A stretch of 64,000 nucleotides of DNA from Zhongshania marina (GTDB lineage Bacteria > Pseudomonadota > Gammaproteobacteria > Pseudomonadales > Spongiibacteraceae). The first letter of the stretch is position 1. Every line of letters starts with the position of its first letter. The stretch spans positions 38,501-102,500 of the forward strand of contig NZ_PQGG01000024.1 in NCBI RefSeq assembly GCF_002915595.1, written 5' to 3'. Positions 28,591 through 38,787 of the stretch are shown here, in pieces. The position numbers and the translations under genes were made by a program. The notes under the pieces were generated by a model. It was not told where the DNA came from. It ran no database searches and worked only from the letters and a program-made list of their open reading frames with translations.

Positions 28591-30319
28591 GTGGTGTTCC
28601 TTTCTTTAGGGCATCTTCAATGGCATCGTCTAGGGTAGGAAATGATACGTCTAGCGCGCCGGATGCTTCTTCTCGTGCTTTTGCTAAGGTTTTGAGTGGT
28701 TGGAATTGCCAGTTAGAAAAACGAATGGATATGTTGTTTTTTTGACAGTGGGCAATTAATTTCTTGATTGCAGCGAGTCCGCCGGCATCTAAGTAAGCGC
28801 TGTATTGTAAATGTATGATGAGTCCATTAACCCCGTTCATTTGCGTAGCGAGTTCTCCGACGATGCGATCGGCGGCGGCAAAAAATAAGGGACCTCTAAT
28901 TTTTAACACTCTTATATTCTTTGGCGGCTTTGTGTGGACAAAGTCCGGGTTGTTAGTAATGTCGACCACATCTGTTAATGCAGCAATCTCTTTCATAAAT
29001 AATAGCGAAGCCAACACGATGCCGGCGGTGATGGCGATGACCATATCGAAGAAAACGGTTAGCGATAGGCAGGTCAAAAATACCAGTACATCGCTGCTGG
29101 GGGCGGAGCGCACCAGCTTTACGGATTTTGCTGCTTCGCTCATATTCCAGGCAACCAATATTAGAAGTGCTGCCATGGCGGGCATAGGGATATACGCCAA
29201 GATTCGAGCGAGAAGTAATAAGCTGAGTAACACAACTATTGAGTGAACAATGGCTGCAATAGGCGATACGGCGCCAGTCTTGAAGTTGGTTGCTGAGCGC
29301 GCGATGGCTGCTGTTGCGGTTACGCCGCCAAAGAAGGGTGTTATTAGGTTGCCTAAACCTTGCGCTAGTAATTCGCTATTGGCGCTGTGACGTTTGCCTG
29401 ACATGCCGTCGAGTACAACTGCACACAGCAATGATTCGATGGCGCCTAGCATGGCGATGGCGAAGGCGGCGGGAAGTAGCTCTGATATTAAATTCAGCGA
29501 TAACCCCAGTGCTTGCCCATCTGCGCCGGGTCTGTTCCAAGGCCAGTCAAATGTGGGCAAATAAGGGGGGATGCCGGGTGCTTGTTCACCGCTGGGTAGT
29601 AGGTAATGAAAGCGGGAGCCAATGGTGTCTACATCGATGCCTTGCCAACTCAATAGAATACCTAATAAACAGGCTAATACGAGTGCGGGCAAGTGTGCTG
29701 GAATGCGGCTACCAAGCCGCGGCCACACGATCATAACTGCAAGCGTGAACAGGGCGATGCCGAAACTACCCAAATCGGTTTGCTGAAGTTGGCTGCTGAT
29801 GGCGATTAGCTTATCAATAAAGTGTTCGGGCATGGTGTCGATTGTGATGCCGGTAAAATCAGTGATCTGTAATACCGCGATTACAATGGCGATGCCGCTG
29901 GTAAATCCCAGCGTGACGGATTCTGGTATGTATTCAATGAGGCGGCCGAGTCGCGCATAGGCCATTGTCACTAAAATACCGCCGGCCATAATGGAAGCTA
30001 GTAATAGGCCGGCTAAGCCATGTTTTTCTGCCAGTGGATGCAGGATGACGACGAATGCGGCCGTTGGCCCAGAAATACTGAAGCGACTTCCCCCGGTGAG
30101 CGCGATGATGGCGCCGGCAATCATTGCGGTATACAGGCCATATTGCGGCGCGACACCGCTGGCGATAGCCAGTGCCATTGCTAAAGGAATGGCAATAATA
30201 CCAACGGTTATTCCGGCAATAAGGTCTTTGAGTAGGTCTGCGCGGGAGTATCCATCGGCAAATACCTCGCGCAGTGCATGTCCTATTCGCAATGACAAAA
30301 GATGTGCTCTATGAGACAA
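28577..30319 (-). CDS. SulP family anion permease with STAS domain
   Basis: A 580-residue inner-membrane transporter. About a dozen hydrophobic segments; the SulP signature ALASGVAPQYGLYTAMIAG-like stretch is visible at residues 51-70, GGSRFSISGPTAAFVVIL near 75, and a C-terminal cytoplasmic STAS domain from about residue 455 (IRVLKIRGPLFFAAADRI; STAS loop YLDAGGLAAIKKL). Members carry sulphate, bicarbonate or dicarboxylates; DauA of E. coli (C4-dicarboxylates) is a relative of similar length. Substrate cannot be decided. Divergent from pckA, which would fit a dicarboxylate or bicarbonate role but is not proof. Confidence 0.87.
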   Translation of the reverse strand: MSHRAHLLSLRIGHALREVFADGYSRADLLKDLIAGITVGIIAIPLAMALAIASGVAPQYGLYTAMIAGAIIALTGGSRFSISGPTAAFVVILHPLAEKHGLAGLLLASIMAGGILVTMAYARLGRLIEYIPESVTLGFTSGIAIVIAVLQITDFTGITIDTMPEHFIDKLIAISSQLQQTDLGSFGIALFTLAVMIVWPRLGSRIPAHLPALVLACLLGILLSWQGIDVDTIGSRFHYLLPSGEQAPGIPPYLPTFDWPWNRPGADGQALGLSLNLISELLPAAFAIAMLGAIESLLCAVVLDGMSGKRHSANSELLAQGLGNLITPFFGGVTATAAIARSATNFKTGAVSPIAAIVHSIVVLLSLLLLARILAYIPMPAMAALLILVAWNMSEAAKSVKLVRSAPSSDVLVFLTCLSLTVFFDMVIAITAGIVLASLLFMKEIAALTDVVDITNNPDFVHTKPPKNIRVLKIRGPLFFAAADRIVGELATQMNGVNGLIIHLQYSAYLDAGGLAAIKKLIAHCQKNNISIRFSNWQFQPLKTLAKAREEASGALDVSFPTLDDAIEDALKKGTPHETR

Positions 30320-30443
30320 GCCGGATATTCCTTTTCGGGTTAAGTGAGAATTAGCTTTTTACTACTATCAAATTAGCCGTAGTTCTTGGTGCGGAAATGC
30401 CAATGTTTTTACGAGGGCTGCCTACCTGTGTCGTAACAGGGCA

Positions 30444-30482
30444 TTGTTAAGTATGATAATAGCATTATAATAATATTATCAT
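30444..30482 (+). promoter_or_regulatory. pckA promoter with flanking ATGATAAT/ATTATCAT half-sites
   Basis: -35 TTGTTA (30444-30449), 16 bp, -10 TATAAT (30466-30471). ATGATAAT (30453-30460) lies in the spacer and ATTATCAT (30475-30482) near the start of transcription, so a bound protein would cover the promoter. The same octamers flank the -10 of the ribbon-helix-helix gene at 32508-32537. Confidence 0.6.
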
Positions 30483-30535
30483 TTAACGTTGTTGAAAGTC
30501 ACATCTGTATTAATTTCAGTAAAAGGATTCCTACC

Positions 30536-32149
30536 ATGCCCCATCTCCGATTGCAGCAGGCCCTCAAGCACTACGGTATTCATGATCCTGAGGCTATTCT
30601 TTACAATCCGGATTACGAGACTCTGTTCCAAGAAGAGACGCGCGAGGGGTTGGAGGGGTATGAGGCGGCACGCTTAACAAGCAGTGGTGCAGTCGCGGTG
30701 GATACGGGTATCTTCACTGGACGCTCACCAAAGGATAAGTATTTTGTTAAGGATGATACAACTCGCGACACGCTGTGGTGGTCAGATCAGGGGCGGAATG
30801 ATAATAAGCCTATTACGCAAGAGACGTGGCAGTCGCTAAAAGCCGTAGTGGGAGGGCAGCTTAGCGGTAAGCGTTTGTTTGTTGATGATTTATTCTGTGG
30901 TGCGAATCCCGCGAGTCGTCTAAAAGTCCGTTTTGTAACCGAAGTGGCTTGGCAATCTCATTTTGTAAAAAATATGTTTATCTGCCCTGCTGCGGCTGAA
31001 CTTGAAAATTTTGAACCGGACTTTGTCGTGCTGAATGGGGCTAAGGCGGTTAACCCAAATTGGCAAGAGCAGGGGCTTAATTCAGAGAATTTTGTTGCCT
31101 TTAATATGACCGAAGGGGTGCAGCTTATCGGTGGTACTTGGTATGGCGGTGAAATGAAAAAAGGCCTTTTTTCGGTAATGAATTATCTGCTGCCCCAGAA
31201 AGGTATTGCGTCCATGCACTGTTCAGCCAATGTTGGCCCCGACGGCGACACCGCGATATTTTTTGGGTTGTCAGGGACAGGAAAAACCACGTTATCAACC
31301 GATCCAAAGCGCGCATTAATTGGTGACGATGAGCACGGCTGGGACGACAACGGCGTTTTTAATTTTGAGGGTGGCTGCTACGCCAAAACCATCAACCTCA
31401 GTCAAGAGCAAGAGCCGGAGATTTATGCGGCGATCAAGCGTGATGCGCTATTGGAAAATGTAGCTGTGGATGAGGCGGGCAATGTCGATTTTTCCGATTC
31501 GTCTAAAACTGAAAATACCCGCGTTTCATACCCGATTTACCATATTGAGAATATCGTCAAACCAGTTTCTGTGGGTGGCCATGCAAATAAAGTTATCTTT
31601 TTAACTGCAGATGCATTTGGCGTGTTACCGCCGGTGACTCGTTTGACTAAAGAGCAGGCTCGTTATTATTTCTTGTCGGGTTATACCTCTAAATTGGCGG
31701 GCACCGAACGGGGAATTACCGAGCCTACGCCAACCTTTTCAGCATGTTTTGGCGCTGCGTTTTTAAGTTTGCATCCCACGCAGTACGCGGAGGTGCTCAA
31801 TAATCGCATGGAGCAGTCTAATGCCCAGGCCTATCTCGTGAATACTGGTTGGAATGGTACTGGTGAGCGAATTTCCATTAAGGCGACGCGTCGTATTATT
31901 GATGCCATTTTGAATGGCTCAATTGAAAAGGCTGAATTTAATACCTTGCCGATATTTGGGCTAGAAATTCCGAGCGCGCTTGAAGGGGTCGATGGCGGCA
32001 TTATTGACCCGAGAAATACCTATGGTGATGTTAAAGAGTGGACCGACAAAGCTTCCGCCTTGGCCGCTAAGTTTGTTGCTAACTTTAGTCAATTTACGGA
32101 TACCGAGGAGGGGCTTGCCTTGGTGGCTGCCGGTCCTAAGTTAGACTAG
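30536..32149 (+). CDS. pckA: Phosphoenolpyruvate carboxykinase (ATP)
   Basis: 537 residues, matching E. coli PckA in length. It converts oxaloacetate and ATP to PEP and CO2, the entry step of gluconeogenesis. Visible: [11 protein letters not shown] near residue 58, the substrate/metal-binding region [19 protein letters not shown] near 203, the P-loop [11 protein letters not shown] near 245 followed by [20 protein letters not shown], and [10 protein letters not shown]. The GTGKTTLS and GDDEHGW motifs mark the ATP-dependent class. AAAGGA precedes ATG. A gluconeogenic enzyme, acs and FadH-type genes nearby agree with growth on fatty acids or acetate. Probably controlled by the half-sites over its promoter. 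Confidence 0.97.
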   Translation: MPHLRLQQALKHYGIHDPEAILYNPDYETLFQEETREGLEGYEAARLTSSGAVAVDTGIFTGRSPKDKYFVKDDTTRDTLWWSDQGRNDNKPITQETWQSLKAVVGGQLSGKRLFVDDLFCGANPASRLKVRFVTEVAWQSHFVKNMFICPAAAELENFEPDFVVLNGAKAVNPNWQEQGLNSENFVAFNMTEGVQLIGGTWYGGEMKKGLFSVMNYLLPQKGIASMHCSANVGPDGDTAIFFGLSGTGKTTLSTDPKRALIGDDEHGWDDNGVFNFEGGCYAKTINLSQEQEPEIYAAIKRDALLENVAVDEAGNVDFSDSSKTENTRVSYPIYHIENIVKPVSVGGHANKVIFLTADAFGVLPPVTRLTKEQARYYFLSGYTSKLAGTERGITEPTPTFSACFGAAFLSLHPTQYAEVLNNRMEQSNAQAYLVNTGWNGTGERISIKATRRIIDAILNGSIEKAEFNTLPIFGLEIPSALEGVDGGIIDPRNTYGDVKEWTDKASALAAKFVANFSQFTDTEEGLALVAAGPKLD

Positions 32150-32301
32150 CGTGAAATATTCGCCAATTTGAGGTGGGTGTTGAGTGCGGCTAGTACTTCT
32201 TCCCCCACTTCAGTTTGCTTGATGGTTTCTGTTATTTTTATTGCGGCGAATACGCTTTGGGGCAGTGCCTGCGAGTCGCCGCTATTGCTTAGCGGTCAGT
32301 G

Positions 32302-32496
32302 CTAGCGCTTTGGTTTGGGACCTTTTGCCGGAGTTGGGCTTGTACTGTAGGTGACGCCATGATCATTTAGGTAGCCGCGAATTAGTTGCCGCACTACTTG
32401 TGATGGGGTGAGGTCTTGTGTGGCACAAAGCTCTTCGAATGCCGCCTTCTTTGCAGGGTCAACTAAGACAGTCAGTCGAGCAGTTTTTGATTCCAA
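32302..32496 (-). CDS. Ribbon-helix-helix (CopG-like) transcriptional regulator
   Basis: About 64 residues. The N-terminal strand TARLTVLVDPAKKAAFEELC and helices DLTPSQVVRQLIRGYLND give a typical RHH dimer fold that binds DNA through the beta-strand; a short basic Pro/Lys tail follows. No ATG is available; I prefer TTG 32496, which has GGAG six bases upstream, to TTG 32508. Its promoter contains ATTATCATT and AATGATAAT around a perfect TATAAT, strong grounds for autoregulation. The same half-sites sit over the pckA promoter, and the two genes are convergent neighbours, so pckA is the candidate target. No toxin partner is visible. Confidence 0.72.
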   Translation of the reverse strand: MESKTARLTVLVDPAKKAAFEELCATQDLTPSQVVRQLIRGYLNDHGVTYSTSPTPAKGPKPKR

Positions 32497-32507
32497 AACA
32501 ATCTCCA

Positions 32508-32537
32508 ATTATCATTAAATTATAACTCAATGATAAT
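32508..32537 (-). promoter_or_regulatory. Promoter/operator of the RHH gene
   Basis: Perfect 9-bp inverted repeat: ATTATCATT (32508-32516) and AATGATAAT (32529-32537), 12 bp apart. On the reverse strand the spacer contains GTTATAAT, a consensus -10, so a repressor bound to both arms would block RNA polymerase. Confidence 0.65.
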
Positions 32538-32654
32538 ATTAAGATATCGCGCGGCAATGATCCATTAATTTACGCAATTAGACGTGGTGCATTGGTTATG
32601 TGGCTTGAGGTGGGCTCGTGATCAGCCGGCGCTGACTCCTTGTGTTTGCCGGCG

Positions 32655-33521
32655 TTACTGTAAGGTGCTTCTAAGCTCATCAATCTCTTGTTTTGCTTCT
32701 GTTAAAAATGCCAGGCCTTGTTCGGGGCCTATTTCTTCTAACCCTAGTTTTTTAAACGCCGGTAGTCTTGATAGTTGTGGCAGTTTGCCGTGACTGCGTT
32801 CGGCAAGGTAGGTGTGGTAGCGAGCGACTAAAATAAGGTCGGCTAGGTCAGCTTGCGGAGATTTGTCTCTCATCCAGTTTTCGCGGTTAAGGCCTACTTG
32901 AACGAGCTCTTCGTCGAACTGCCAGTTGTGCAGTATGAGTCCGCTAATCTTGCCGCTAAATTCGGCGAGTAATTTTTGTAATTCACCGGGGTTGGAGCAA
33001 AGTTCTGGGTATGACTTTACATTGGCTAGTAATGGCAGCGCGCCAATGTCTTGCAGTAGCCCTGCCAGCAGTGCGCGGTCTGGGTCAAATTTACAGTGCC
33101 TAGCCATAACATGGGCGAGTGCGGCGGTGTGCACGCTGCGCTTCCAAATATCCCGCATATAGCTTTTTACGGTTGGATCCTGGATTAGAAATAGGGTTTT
33201 TAAGGCATAGCTCGCGCTAAAGTCGCGGGCAGCGTTGAGGCCTAGACGCTGGATGGCGGCGGTAAGATTGCGGGCGGGTTTGCCGCGGTTGTAATGTGCG
33301 CTGTGACTAATTTTTAGTAAATAGGCGCTGAGACCGGGGTCCTGCTGGATGAGTTTTGCAAGGTCGCTTATTTCTAAATCTGCTTGGTTTATCGCGACGC
33401 GGATATCGATAGCAATATCTGGAAGGCTCGGTAATTCTATCGTGCCGGCGCGCAAGGAGTCCGCCACAAACTTTAAAAGTTGTGTTTTGGGCGGTGTTGC
33501 TAAGGCTTCTGTTACCGGCAT
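32655..33521 (-). CDS. HDOD domain protein
   Basis: About 288 residues from ATG 33521; an upstream TTG (33542) with AAGG before it is an alternative. The HDOD domain spans most of the protein: LPSLPDIAIDIRVAINQADL, IQQDPGLSAYLLKISHSAHY, then HVMARHCKFDPDRALLAGLLQDIGALPLL, which keeps the HD-like positions seen in this family but not a full metal site. HDOD proteins are regulatory, often linked to chemotaxis, cyclic-di-GMP or stress signalling. No receiver or output domain is fused. Single gene; no visible partner. Confidence 0.85.
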   Translation of the reverse strand: MPVTEALATPPKTQLLKFVADSLRAGTIELPSLPDIAIDIRVAINQADLEISDLAKLIQQDPGLSAYLLKISHSAHYNRGKPARNLTAAIQRLGLNAARDFSASYALKTLFLIQDPTVKSYMRDIWKRSVHTAALAHVMARHCKFDPDRALLAGLLQDIGALPLLANVKSYPELCSNPGELQKLLAEFSGKISGLILHNWQFDEELVQVGLNRENWMRDKSPQADLADLILVARYHTYLAERSHGKLPQLSRLPAFKKLGLEEIGPEQGLAFLTEAKQEIDELRSTLQ

Positions 33522-33646
33522 TGCTGAGTCTGTGTAGTACAAATGACCTTACACTGTCAGGCTTGTACGTTTTTTACTCAATAGGGGCTTGCCGCAGTGG
33601 ATGTGGAGGGCCGACATGATTATGCGGGCCCTCGGCGGTGCATGAT

Positions 33647-35242
33647 TTACTTGGCGAGCGCCAGTTGGTGCGATAGGAATTCGTCGTAGTTTCCTTGGAA
33701 ATCAATGAGTTGCTGATCTTTGATTTCGATGATACGGGTCGCTAATGAAGATACAAACTCACGGTCATGGCTGGCGAAGATTAAGGTGCCTTCGTAATGT
33801 TCCAGTGCAAGGTTGAGGGCCTCAATGGCTTCCATATCTAAGTGGTTGGTGGGTTCGTCCATGATTAAGACGTTGGTGTCTTGCATCATGAGTTTGCCAA
33901 ATAGAAGGCGGTTTTTCTCACCACCTGAGCAGACCTTGGCGCGTTTTTTAAAGTCGTCTGAAGAAAATAACAGGCGACCTAAGGTGGCGCGAACGATTTG
34001 GTCGTCGTGTTCTGGTTTGCGCCACTGGCTCATCCAGTCAAAAAGGTTTAGGTCGTTGTCAAAATCGCTGGTGCTGTCCTGCGGGCAGTATCCGAGGGTG
34101 GCATTTTCCGCCCATTTAACAACGCCTTCTTGGGCGCTTAAATCGTTTACCAAGCAGCGCAGGAAGGTGGTTTTGCCGGCGCCATTTTCGCCCAATATAG
34201 CTAGCCGCGTGCCGGCCTCTAAAATCATATTGCCGTTTTTGAACAGCACTTCGTCAAAACCGTGGCCGATGTTCTCTAAGGTCAGCGCCTGACGGTGCAG
34301 CTTCTTGTCTTGCTTAAAGCGAATATAAGGTGATTGGCGGCTAGAGGCTTTGATCTCGTCTAGCTGTATTTTGTCGATTTGCTTGGCCCGCGAGGTCGCT
34401 TGCTTGGCCTTAGAGGCGTTGGCCGAGAAGCGGCTAACGAATGCTTGCAGATCAGCAATTTGCGCTGATTTTTTAGCATTTTGAGATTGCATACGCTCGC
34501 GGGCGGCAGTGGCGGCGGTCATAAAGTCGTCGTAGTTGCCGGGGTAAACCCGCAGCTCGCCGTAGTCGATATCGGCCATGTGAGTACACACTTCGTTTAA
34601 GAAGTGACGATCGTGAGAAATAATCACCATCGTGCTTTTACGCTCGTTCAACACGCCTTCCAGCCAGCGGATGGTGTTGATGTCCAAGTTGTTGGTTGGC
34701 TCATCGAGCAGCAAAATATCTGGATCAGAAAACAGCGCCTGCGCGAGCAGTACGCGGAGCTTCCAGCCGGGCGCCACTTCGCTCATTGGGCCAAAATGCA
34801 GATCGAGCTCAATGCCGGCGCCGAGTAAGATTTCGCCAGCGCGACTTTCCGCGCTGTAGCCGTCCATTTCCATGAATTGGGTTTCTAGGTCGGCGACCTT
34901 CATGCCATCTTCTTCTGACATTTCAGGTAGCGAGTAAATACGGTCACGCTCCTGCTTAACTTCCCAAAGCTCGGTGTGCCCCATGATGACAGTGTCGATA
35001 ACCGAGTACTGCTCAAAGGCGAACTGGTCTTGGTGTAGCTTGCCGATGCGCTCATTGGGGTCTAGCGACACATTGCCCGAGCTGGGCTTTAGGCTGCCGT
35101 CTAGAATTTTCATGAAAGTGGACTTGCCGCAGCCGTTCGCGCCAATAAGGCCGTAGCGATTACCACCGCCAAATTTAACGGAGATGTTTTCAAAAAGCGG
35201 CTTGGCACCAAACTGCATGGTGATATTTGCGGCGGAAATCAA
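33647..35242 (-). CDS. ybiT: ABC-F family ATPase (YbiT-like)
   Basis: 531 residues, the length of E. coli YbiT (530). Two ABC domains without membrane segments: Walker [10 protein letters not shown] (about residue 34) and GENGAGKTT (about 348); signature/Walker B in [20 protein letters not shown] and [17 protein letters not shown] with [15 protein letters not shown] basic linker of about 80 residues ([20 protein letters not shown]) lies between them. The first signature lacks the canonical SGG (reads APGWKLRV), as in YbiT. ABC-F proteins act on the ribosome to relieve stalls or set translation state; the YbiT role is not settled. Single transcript. Confidence 0.9.
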   Translation of the reverse strand: MISAANITMQFGAKPLFENISVKFGGGNRYGLIGANGCGKSTFMKILDGSLKPSSGNVSLDPNERIGKLHQDQFAFEQYSVIDTVIMGHTELWEVKQERDRIYSLPEMSEEDGMKVADLETQFMEMDGYSAESRAGEILLGAGIELDLHFGPMSEVAPGWKLRVLLAQALFSDPDILLLDEPTNNLDINTIRWLEGVLNERKSTMVIISHDRHFLNEVCTHMADIDYGELRVYPGNYDDFMTAATAARERMQSQNAKKSAQIADLQAFVSRFSANASKAKQATSRAKQIDKIQLDEIKASSRQSPYIRFKQDKKLHRQALTLENIGHGFDEVLFKNGNMILEAGTRLAILGENGAGKTTFLRCLVNDLSAQEGVVKWAENATLGYCPQDSTSDFDNDLNLFDWMSQWRKPEHDDQIVRATLGRLLFSSDDFKKRAKVCSGGEKNRLLFGKLMMQDTNVLIMDEPTNHLDMEAIEALNLALEHYEGTLIFASHDREFVSSLATRIIEIKDQQLIDFQGNYDEFLSHQLALAK

Positions 35243-35382
35243 TGTTTTATACCCAATGAGTGTGAAGTGAAATTAGTAAAAAGAGGATGATGTGCGGGGC
35301 GCGTACTATACGTGTTTATGGGCTTCAGGTCGAGGTTTGGCGTGGTTTTGTCGCGAGTTGTCGCAGGGCTGGGCTGCTTGCG

Positions 35383-35388
35383 TATAAT
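35383..35388 (+). promoter_or_regulatory. Consensus -10 box
   Basis: TATAAT at 35383-35388, 44 nt upstream of ATG 35432. The best -35 candidate, TTGTCG 19 bp upstream, is at a long spacing. It probably drives the 35432-36457 gene pair. Confidence 0.45.
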
Positions 35389-35431
35389 GCACAGGATAAT
35401 TTCCTGTCATTACAACGATGAGATACGCCTC

Positions 35432-35686
35432 ATGTCTGATAACGCCGAATTAAAACTCTCTCCACTGAGCCGCACCATTGAGCAAGATGGTAAAAAGCTT
35501 CGCGTTGAAATTTGTGAAGATGGCGACGGAGCGTGGTTGCTAGAGGTTTTTGATGAGTTTAATAATTCTACGGTATGGGAAGATGCTTTCGAATCAGACC
35601 AAGATGCTTTATTTGAAATAGAGGCAACTATAAGAGAAGAGGGTATAGATTGTTTGATAGGCCCTGTTGATGGCGGGTTTGCGTGA
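35432..35686 (+). CDS. Conserved small acidic protein of unknown function
   Basis: 84 residues from ATG 35432; the open frame extends upstream but that part is promoter DNA. The protein is acidic: KLSPLSRTIEQDGKKLRVEI, WLLEVFDEFNNSTVWEDAFE, ending CLIGPVDGGFA. No signal peptide or membrane helix. The pattern looks like the small proteins that accompany housekeeping genes in Pseudomonas relatives, but I cannot name a family. The stop codon is directly followed by the ATG of the pteridine-reductase-like gene, so the two are co-translated. Confidence 0.7.
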   Translation: MSDNAELKLSPLSRTIEQDGKKLRVEICEDGDGAWLLEVFDEFNNSTVWEDAFESDQDALFEIEATIREEGIDCLIGPVDGGFA

Positions 35687-36457
35687 ATGGGTATCGGGGC
35701 TTCCGAGTCTGATCGGGCAGTGTTGCCGGTCGCTTTAGTCACGGGTGCGGCGCAGCGTTTGGGGGCTGAAATTTGCCGAACACTGCATGCGCGGGGTTAT
35801 CGTATTGTGATTCATTACCGTTCTTCTGGGGAGGCGGCGAGTGAGTTATGTGAGGCCTTGAATACCTTGCGGCCTGAATCTGCCGTGACTTTAAGTGCCG
35901 ATATGAATTCACTTGTTGATGTCGAAGCCTTGGCAGCCAAGGCGGTTTCGCAGTGGCAGCGCTTAGATGTATTGGTCAATAACGCGTCTAGCTTTTACCC
36001 AACGCCGATGGCGTCGGTAACGGAGTCGCAGTGGGATGATTTGTTTGGCAGTAATCTTAAGGGTGCCTTCTTTTTGTCGCAGGCTTTGGCGCCGGCTCTG
36101 AAGAAGTCGGCTGGATGCATTGTTAATCTTGTCGATATATACGGTAGTAAACCTTTAAAAAGCTATCCCGCTTATTCTATGGCGAAAGCGGGGGTGGCAA
36201 TGATGACTCAGTCTCTGGCTCTTGAGCTTGCGCCGGAGGTTCGCGTGAATGGGGTGTCGCCAGGCGCTATTTTATGGCCCGCGGAAGAGACCGAATACAG
36301 TATTCAAGAAAAGCAGGAATTGACCCAGCGAGTGCCATTGCGGCGGCAGGGCGAGGCTAGTGATATTGCTCAGACGGTGGCGTTTTTGGTGGTGGATGCG
36401 CCCTATATTAGCGGTCAGATTATTGCGGTTGATGGTGGTCGCTCGGTGATTTTATAG
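35687..36457 (+). CDS. Pteridine reductase / FolM-like short-chain dehydrogenase
   Basis: 256-residue SDR. TGAAQRLGAEICRTLHARGY is the TGxxxRxG cofactor loop typical of PTR1/FolM; NNASSFYPTPMASVTES the NNA(S/A) motif; catalytic YPAYSMAKAG; and PGAILWP near the substrate site. Such enzymes reduce dihydromonapterin or dihydrofolate to tetrahydro forms with NADPH. It begins immediately after the stop of the 84-residue gene. FolM activity against pterins is probable from the motif set, yet other SDR substrates cannot be excluded. A strong bidirectional terminator at 36565 lies between it and acs. Confidence 0.82.
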   Translation: MGIGASESDRAVLPVALVTGAAQRLGAEICRTLHARGYRIVIHYRSSGEAASELCEALNTLRPESAVTLSADMNSLVDVEALAAKAVSQWQRLDVLVNNASSFYPTPMASVTESQWDDLFGSNLKGAFFLSQALAPALKKSAGCIVNLVDIYGSKPLKSYPAYSMAKAGVAMMTQSLALELAPEVRVNGVSPGAILWPAEETEYSIQEKQELTQRVPLRRQGEASDIAQTVAFLVVDAPYISGQIIAVDGGRSVIL

Positions 36458-36564
36458 TGCTACAAAAGTTATATCTGCTCTAATTCCGCTGTATATTTTT
36501 CCGTAATATTTATTTATTTTTGCCGCTGATAATACTTGTTAGTTTTTCGTTGGTGCCATTAAAT

Positions 36565-36598
36565 AAAACGGGGCGTACATAATTGTGCGCCCCGTTTT
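36565..36598. terminator. Bidirectional terminator between SDR gene and acs
   Basis: AAAACGGGGCG (36565-36575) pairs perfectly with CGCCCCGTTTT (36588-36598). A/T ends on both sides serve the converging genes. Confidence 0.93.
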
Positions 36599-36613
36599 GC
36601 GTTGTGGTGACTG

Positions 36614-38551
36614 TTAGCGATTTAGGCGATTTTCAACGAGCTTATCAACCACCGCTGGATCGGCCAGTGTTGAGGTGTCGCCTAGTGTGTCGAGTTCATT
36701 GGCGGCAATTTTGCGTAAAATACGGCGCATAATTTTACCTGAGCGGGTTTTGGGTAGTCCCGGTGCCCACTGGATTAAATCTGGTTTGGCGATGGGGCCA
36801 ATCTCTTGCACACACAGTGCGGTGAGTTCTTTGATGAGTTGCTCGCTGCCGGCAACGTCATGCATAAGAGTGACGTAGGCGTAAATTCCCTGTCCTTTTA
36901 TATCGTGGGGATAACCCACAACGGCGGCTTCGGCTACGGCCTCATGCAGCACTAAGGCGCTTTCGACTTCTGCAGTACCCATCCGGTGGCCCGAGATATT
37001 TAAAACGTCATCAACACGGCCGGTAATCCAGTAGTCACCGTCGGCGTCGCGGCGGGCACCATCGCCGGTAAAATAGTAGCCGGGATGGGTACTGAAATAG
37101 GTTTCAATAAGACGTTGATGGTCGCCGTAGACGCTGCGGATTTGTCCAGGCCAAGAGCGCTTGATGACCAATAAGCCTTCGCCGGCGCCTTCGATTTCAT
37201 TGCCGTCATTGTCCAGCAGCGCGGGTTCCACACCAAAGAAGGGGCGAGTAGCGGAGCCTGGCTTCATATCAATGGCGCCGGGTAGCGGGGTGAGCATATG
37301 GGCGCCGGTTTCGGTTTGCCACCATGTGTCTACGATGGGGCAGCGTTCTTCACCGACGACGCGGTGATACCATTCCCACGCTTCTGGGTTGATGGGTTCT
37401 CCGACGGTGCCTAGCAAGCGCAGACTGCTGCGGTCAGTTTTGTTGACGAATTCGTCGCCAGCACCCATTAGTGCGCGTAGTGCGGTGGGAGCAGTGTAGA
37501 AAATGCTGACCTTGTGTTTGTCGATCACCTGCCAGCAGCGGGATGCGTCGGGGTAGGTCGGCACACCTTCAAATAGCAATGTGGTTGCGCCATTGGCTAG
37601 CGGGCCATACACAATGTAGCTATGGCCGGTGATCCAGCCGACATCTGCAGTACACCAAAATACTTCACCGTCTTTGTAGTCGAAAACGTATTTGTGACTC
37701 ATCGCCGATTGCAGAAGATAGCCGGCGCTGGTGTGCAGTACGCCTTTGGGCTTGCCGGTGGAGCCGGAGGTGTAAAGAATGAATAGTGGGGCTTCGCTTT
37801 CTACCGCGACGGCTGGGCAGTCTGCGGATGCCTTAGCGACTTCGTCGTGGTACCAAAAGTCGCGCTCTTCTTGCCAGTCAATGGCGCCACCAGTGCGTTT
37901 TACGACCAAGCAGGATTCAATACTGGGGCAGTCGCGTAGGGCGAGGTCAGCATTGGCTTTGAGGGGGATTTTTTTGCCGCTGCGCAGGCCTTCGTCGGCG
38001 GTAATAAGCATTTTGCATTCGGCATTTTGAATGCGGTCTTTAAGGGCCTCGGGGGAAAATCCGCCAAACACAACTGAGTGAATGGCGCCAATGCGGGCGC
38101 AGGCCAACATGGCGTAGGCGGCCTCTGGAATCATTGGCATGTAAATGCATACTCGATCACCTTTGGTGACGCCTTGGGCGAGTAGTACATTTGCGAGTTT
38201 ACAGACGGCGGTATGAAGTTCTTGATAGGTGATGTGGCTTGATTCGTCGGGATTGTCGCCTTCCCAAATGATGGCGGTCTGTTCGCCGCGGGTTTCTAAG
38301 TGACGATCAATACAGTTGTAGGCAACATTTAGTTTACCGCCGTCAAACCAGCTTGCTTCGCCTTTTACAAAGTCGTATTGATTAACGGTGTGCCAGCGCT
38401 TGTCCCAGCTTAAAAATGCATCGGCTTGGGCTGCCCAGAAGTTGTCGGCGTCGTTAAGTGACTGCTGGTACATCTCATCGTACTGCGCCCGATTGATGTG
38501 CGCGCTGGCGGCGAAATTGGCTGGAACGGGGTGGACGTTAATCTTACTCAT
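36614..38551 (-). CDS. acs: Acetyl-CoA synthetase
   Basis: 645 residues, within the family range (about 650). It activates acetate to acetyl-CoA via acetyl-AMP. Visible: [20 protein letters not shown] near residue 260, [19 protein letters not shown] near 300, [12 protein letters not shown] near 410, the hinge [20 protein letters not shown], and [11 protein letters not shown] with the Lys that is regulated by acetylation in other species. AGAGAAAGG is the SD. In Pseudomonas an acs copy lies a few genes from panD, as here, so the block is ancestral. Role: acetate assimilation, feeding gluconeogenesis through pckA. Confidence 0.96.
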   Translation of the reverse strand: MSKINVHPVPANFAASAHINRAQYDEMYQQSLNDADNFWAAQADAFLSWDKRWHTVNQYDFVKGEASWFDGGKLNVAYNCIDRHLETRGEQTAIIWEGDNPDESSHITYQELHTAVCKLANVLLAQGVTKGDRVCIYMPMIPEAAYAMLACARIGAIHSVVFGGFSPEALKDRIQNAECKMLITADEGLRSGKKIPLKANADLALRDCPSIESCLVVKRTGGAIDWQEERDFWYHDEVAKASADCPAVAVESEAPLFILYTSGSTGKPKGVLHTSAGYLLQSAMSHKYVFDYKDGEVFWCTADVGWITGHSYIVYGPLANGATTLLFEGVPTYPDASRCWQVIDKHKVSIFYTAPTALRALMGAGDEFVNKTDRSSLRLLGTVGEPINPEAWEWYHRVVGEERCPIVDTWWQTETGAHMLTPLPGAIDMKPGSATRPFFGVEPALLDNDGNEIEGAGEGLLVIKRSWPGQIRSVYGDHQRLIETYFSTHPGYYFTGDGARRDADGDYWITGRVDDVLNISGHRMGTAEVESALVLHEAVAEAAVVGYPHDIKGQGIYAYVTLMHDVAGSEQLIKELTALCVQEIGPIAKPDLIQWAPGLPKTRSGKIMRRILRKIAANELDTLGDTSTLADPAVVDKLVENRLNR

Positions 38552-38759
38552 GACCTTTCTCTCTTTAAGGCGATTGTTATCATTGCGGGCCGTTGCTTTT
38601 GCAGCAAACGACCTTGAAGGTGGTAATTATTACTCGCAGGATAACGGCTTGGTCGCGGTGATTGAACCCTAAAATAGACTAATTTTATTTGCAGAAATAC
38701 GAAGGTGTAGGGCAGGGCTAATTCGCCGGCGAAGGGCAGCTAAATATTGGGGAGGGGAG

Positions 38760-38782
38760 TGACAGAGGCCGTGCCTCTGTCA
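38760..38782. terminator. Perfect hairpin after panD
   Basis: TGACAGAGGC (38760-38769) and GCCTCTGTCA (38773-38782) with a 3-nt loop, five nt past the panD stop on the reverse strand. There is no T-run, so it may stabilise the mRNA 3' end more than terminate transcription. Confidence 0.6.
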
Positions 38783-38787
38783 GGAAA

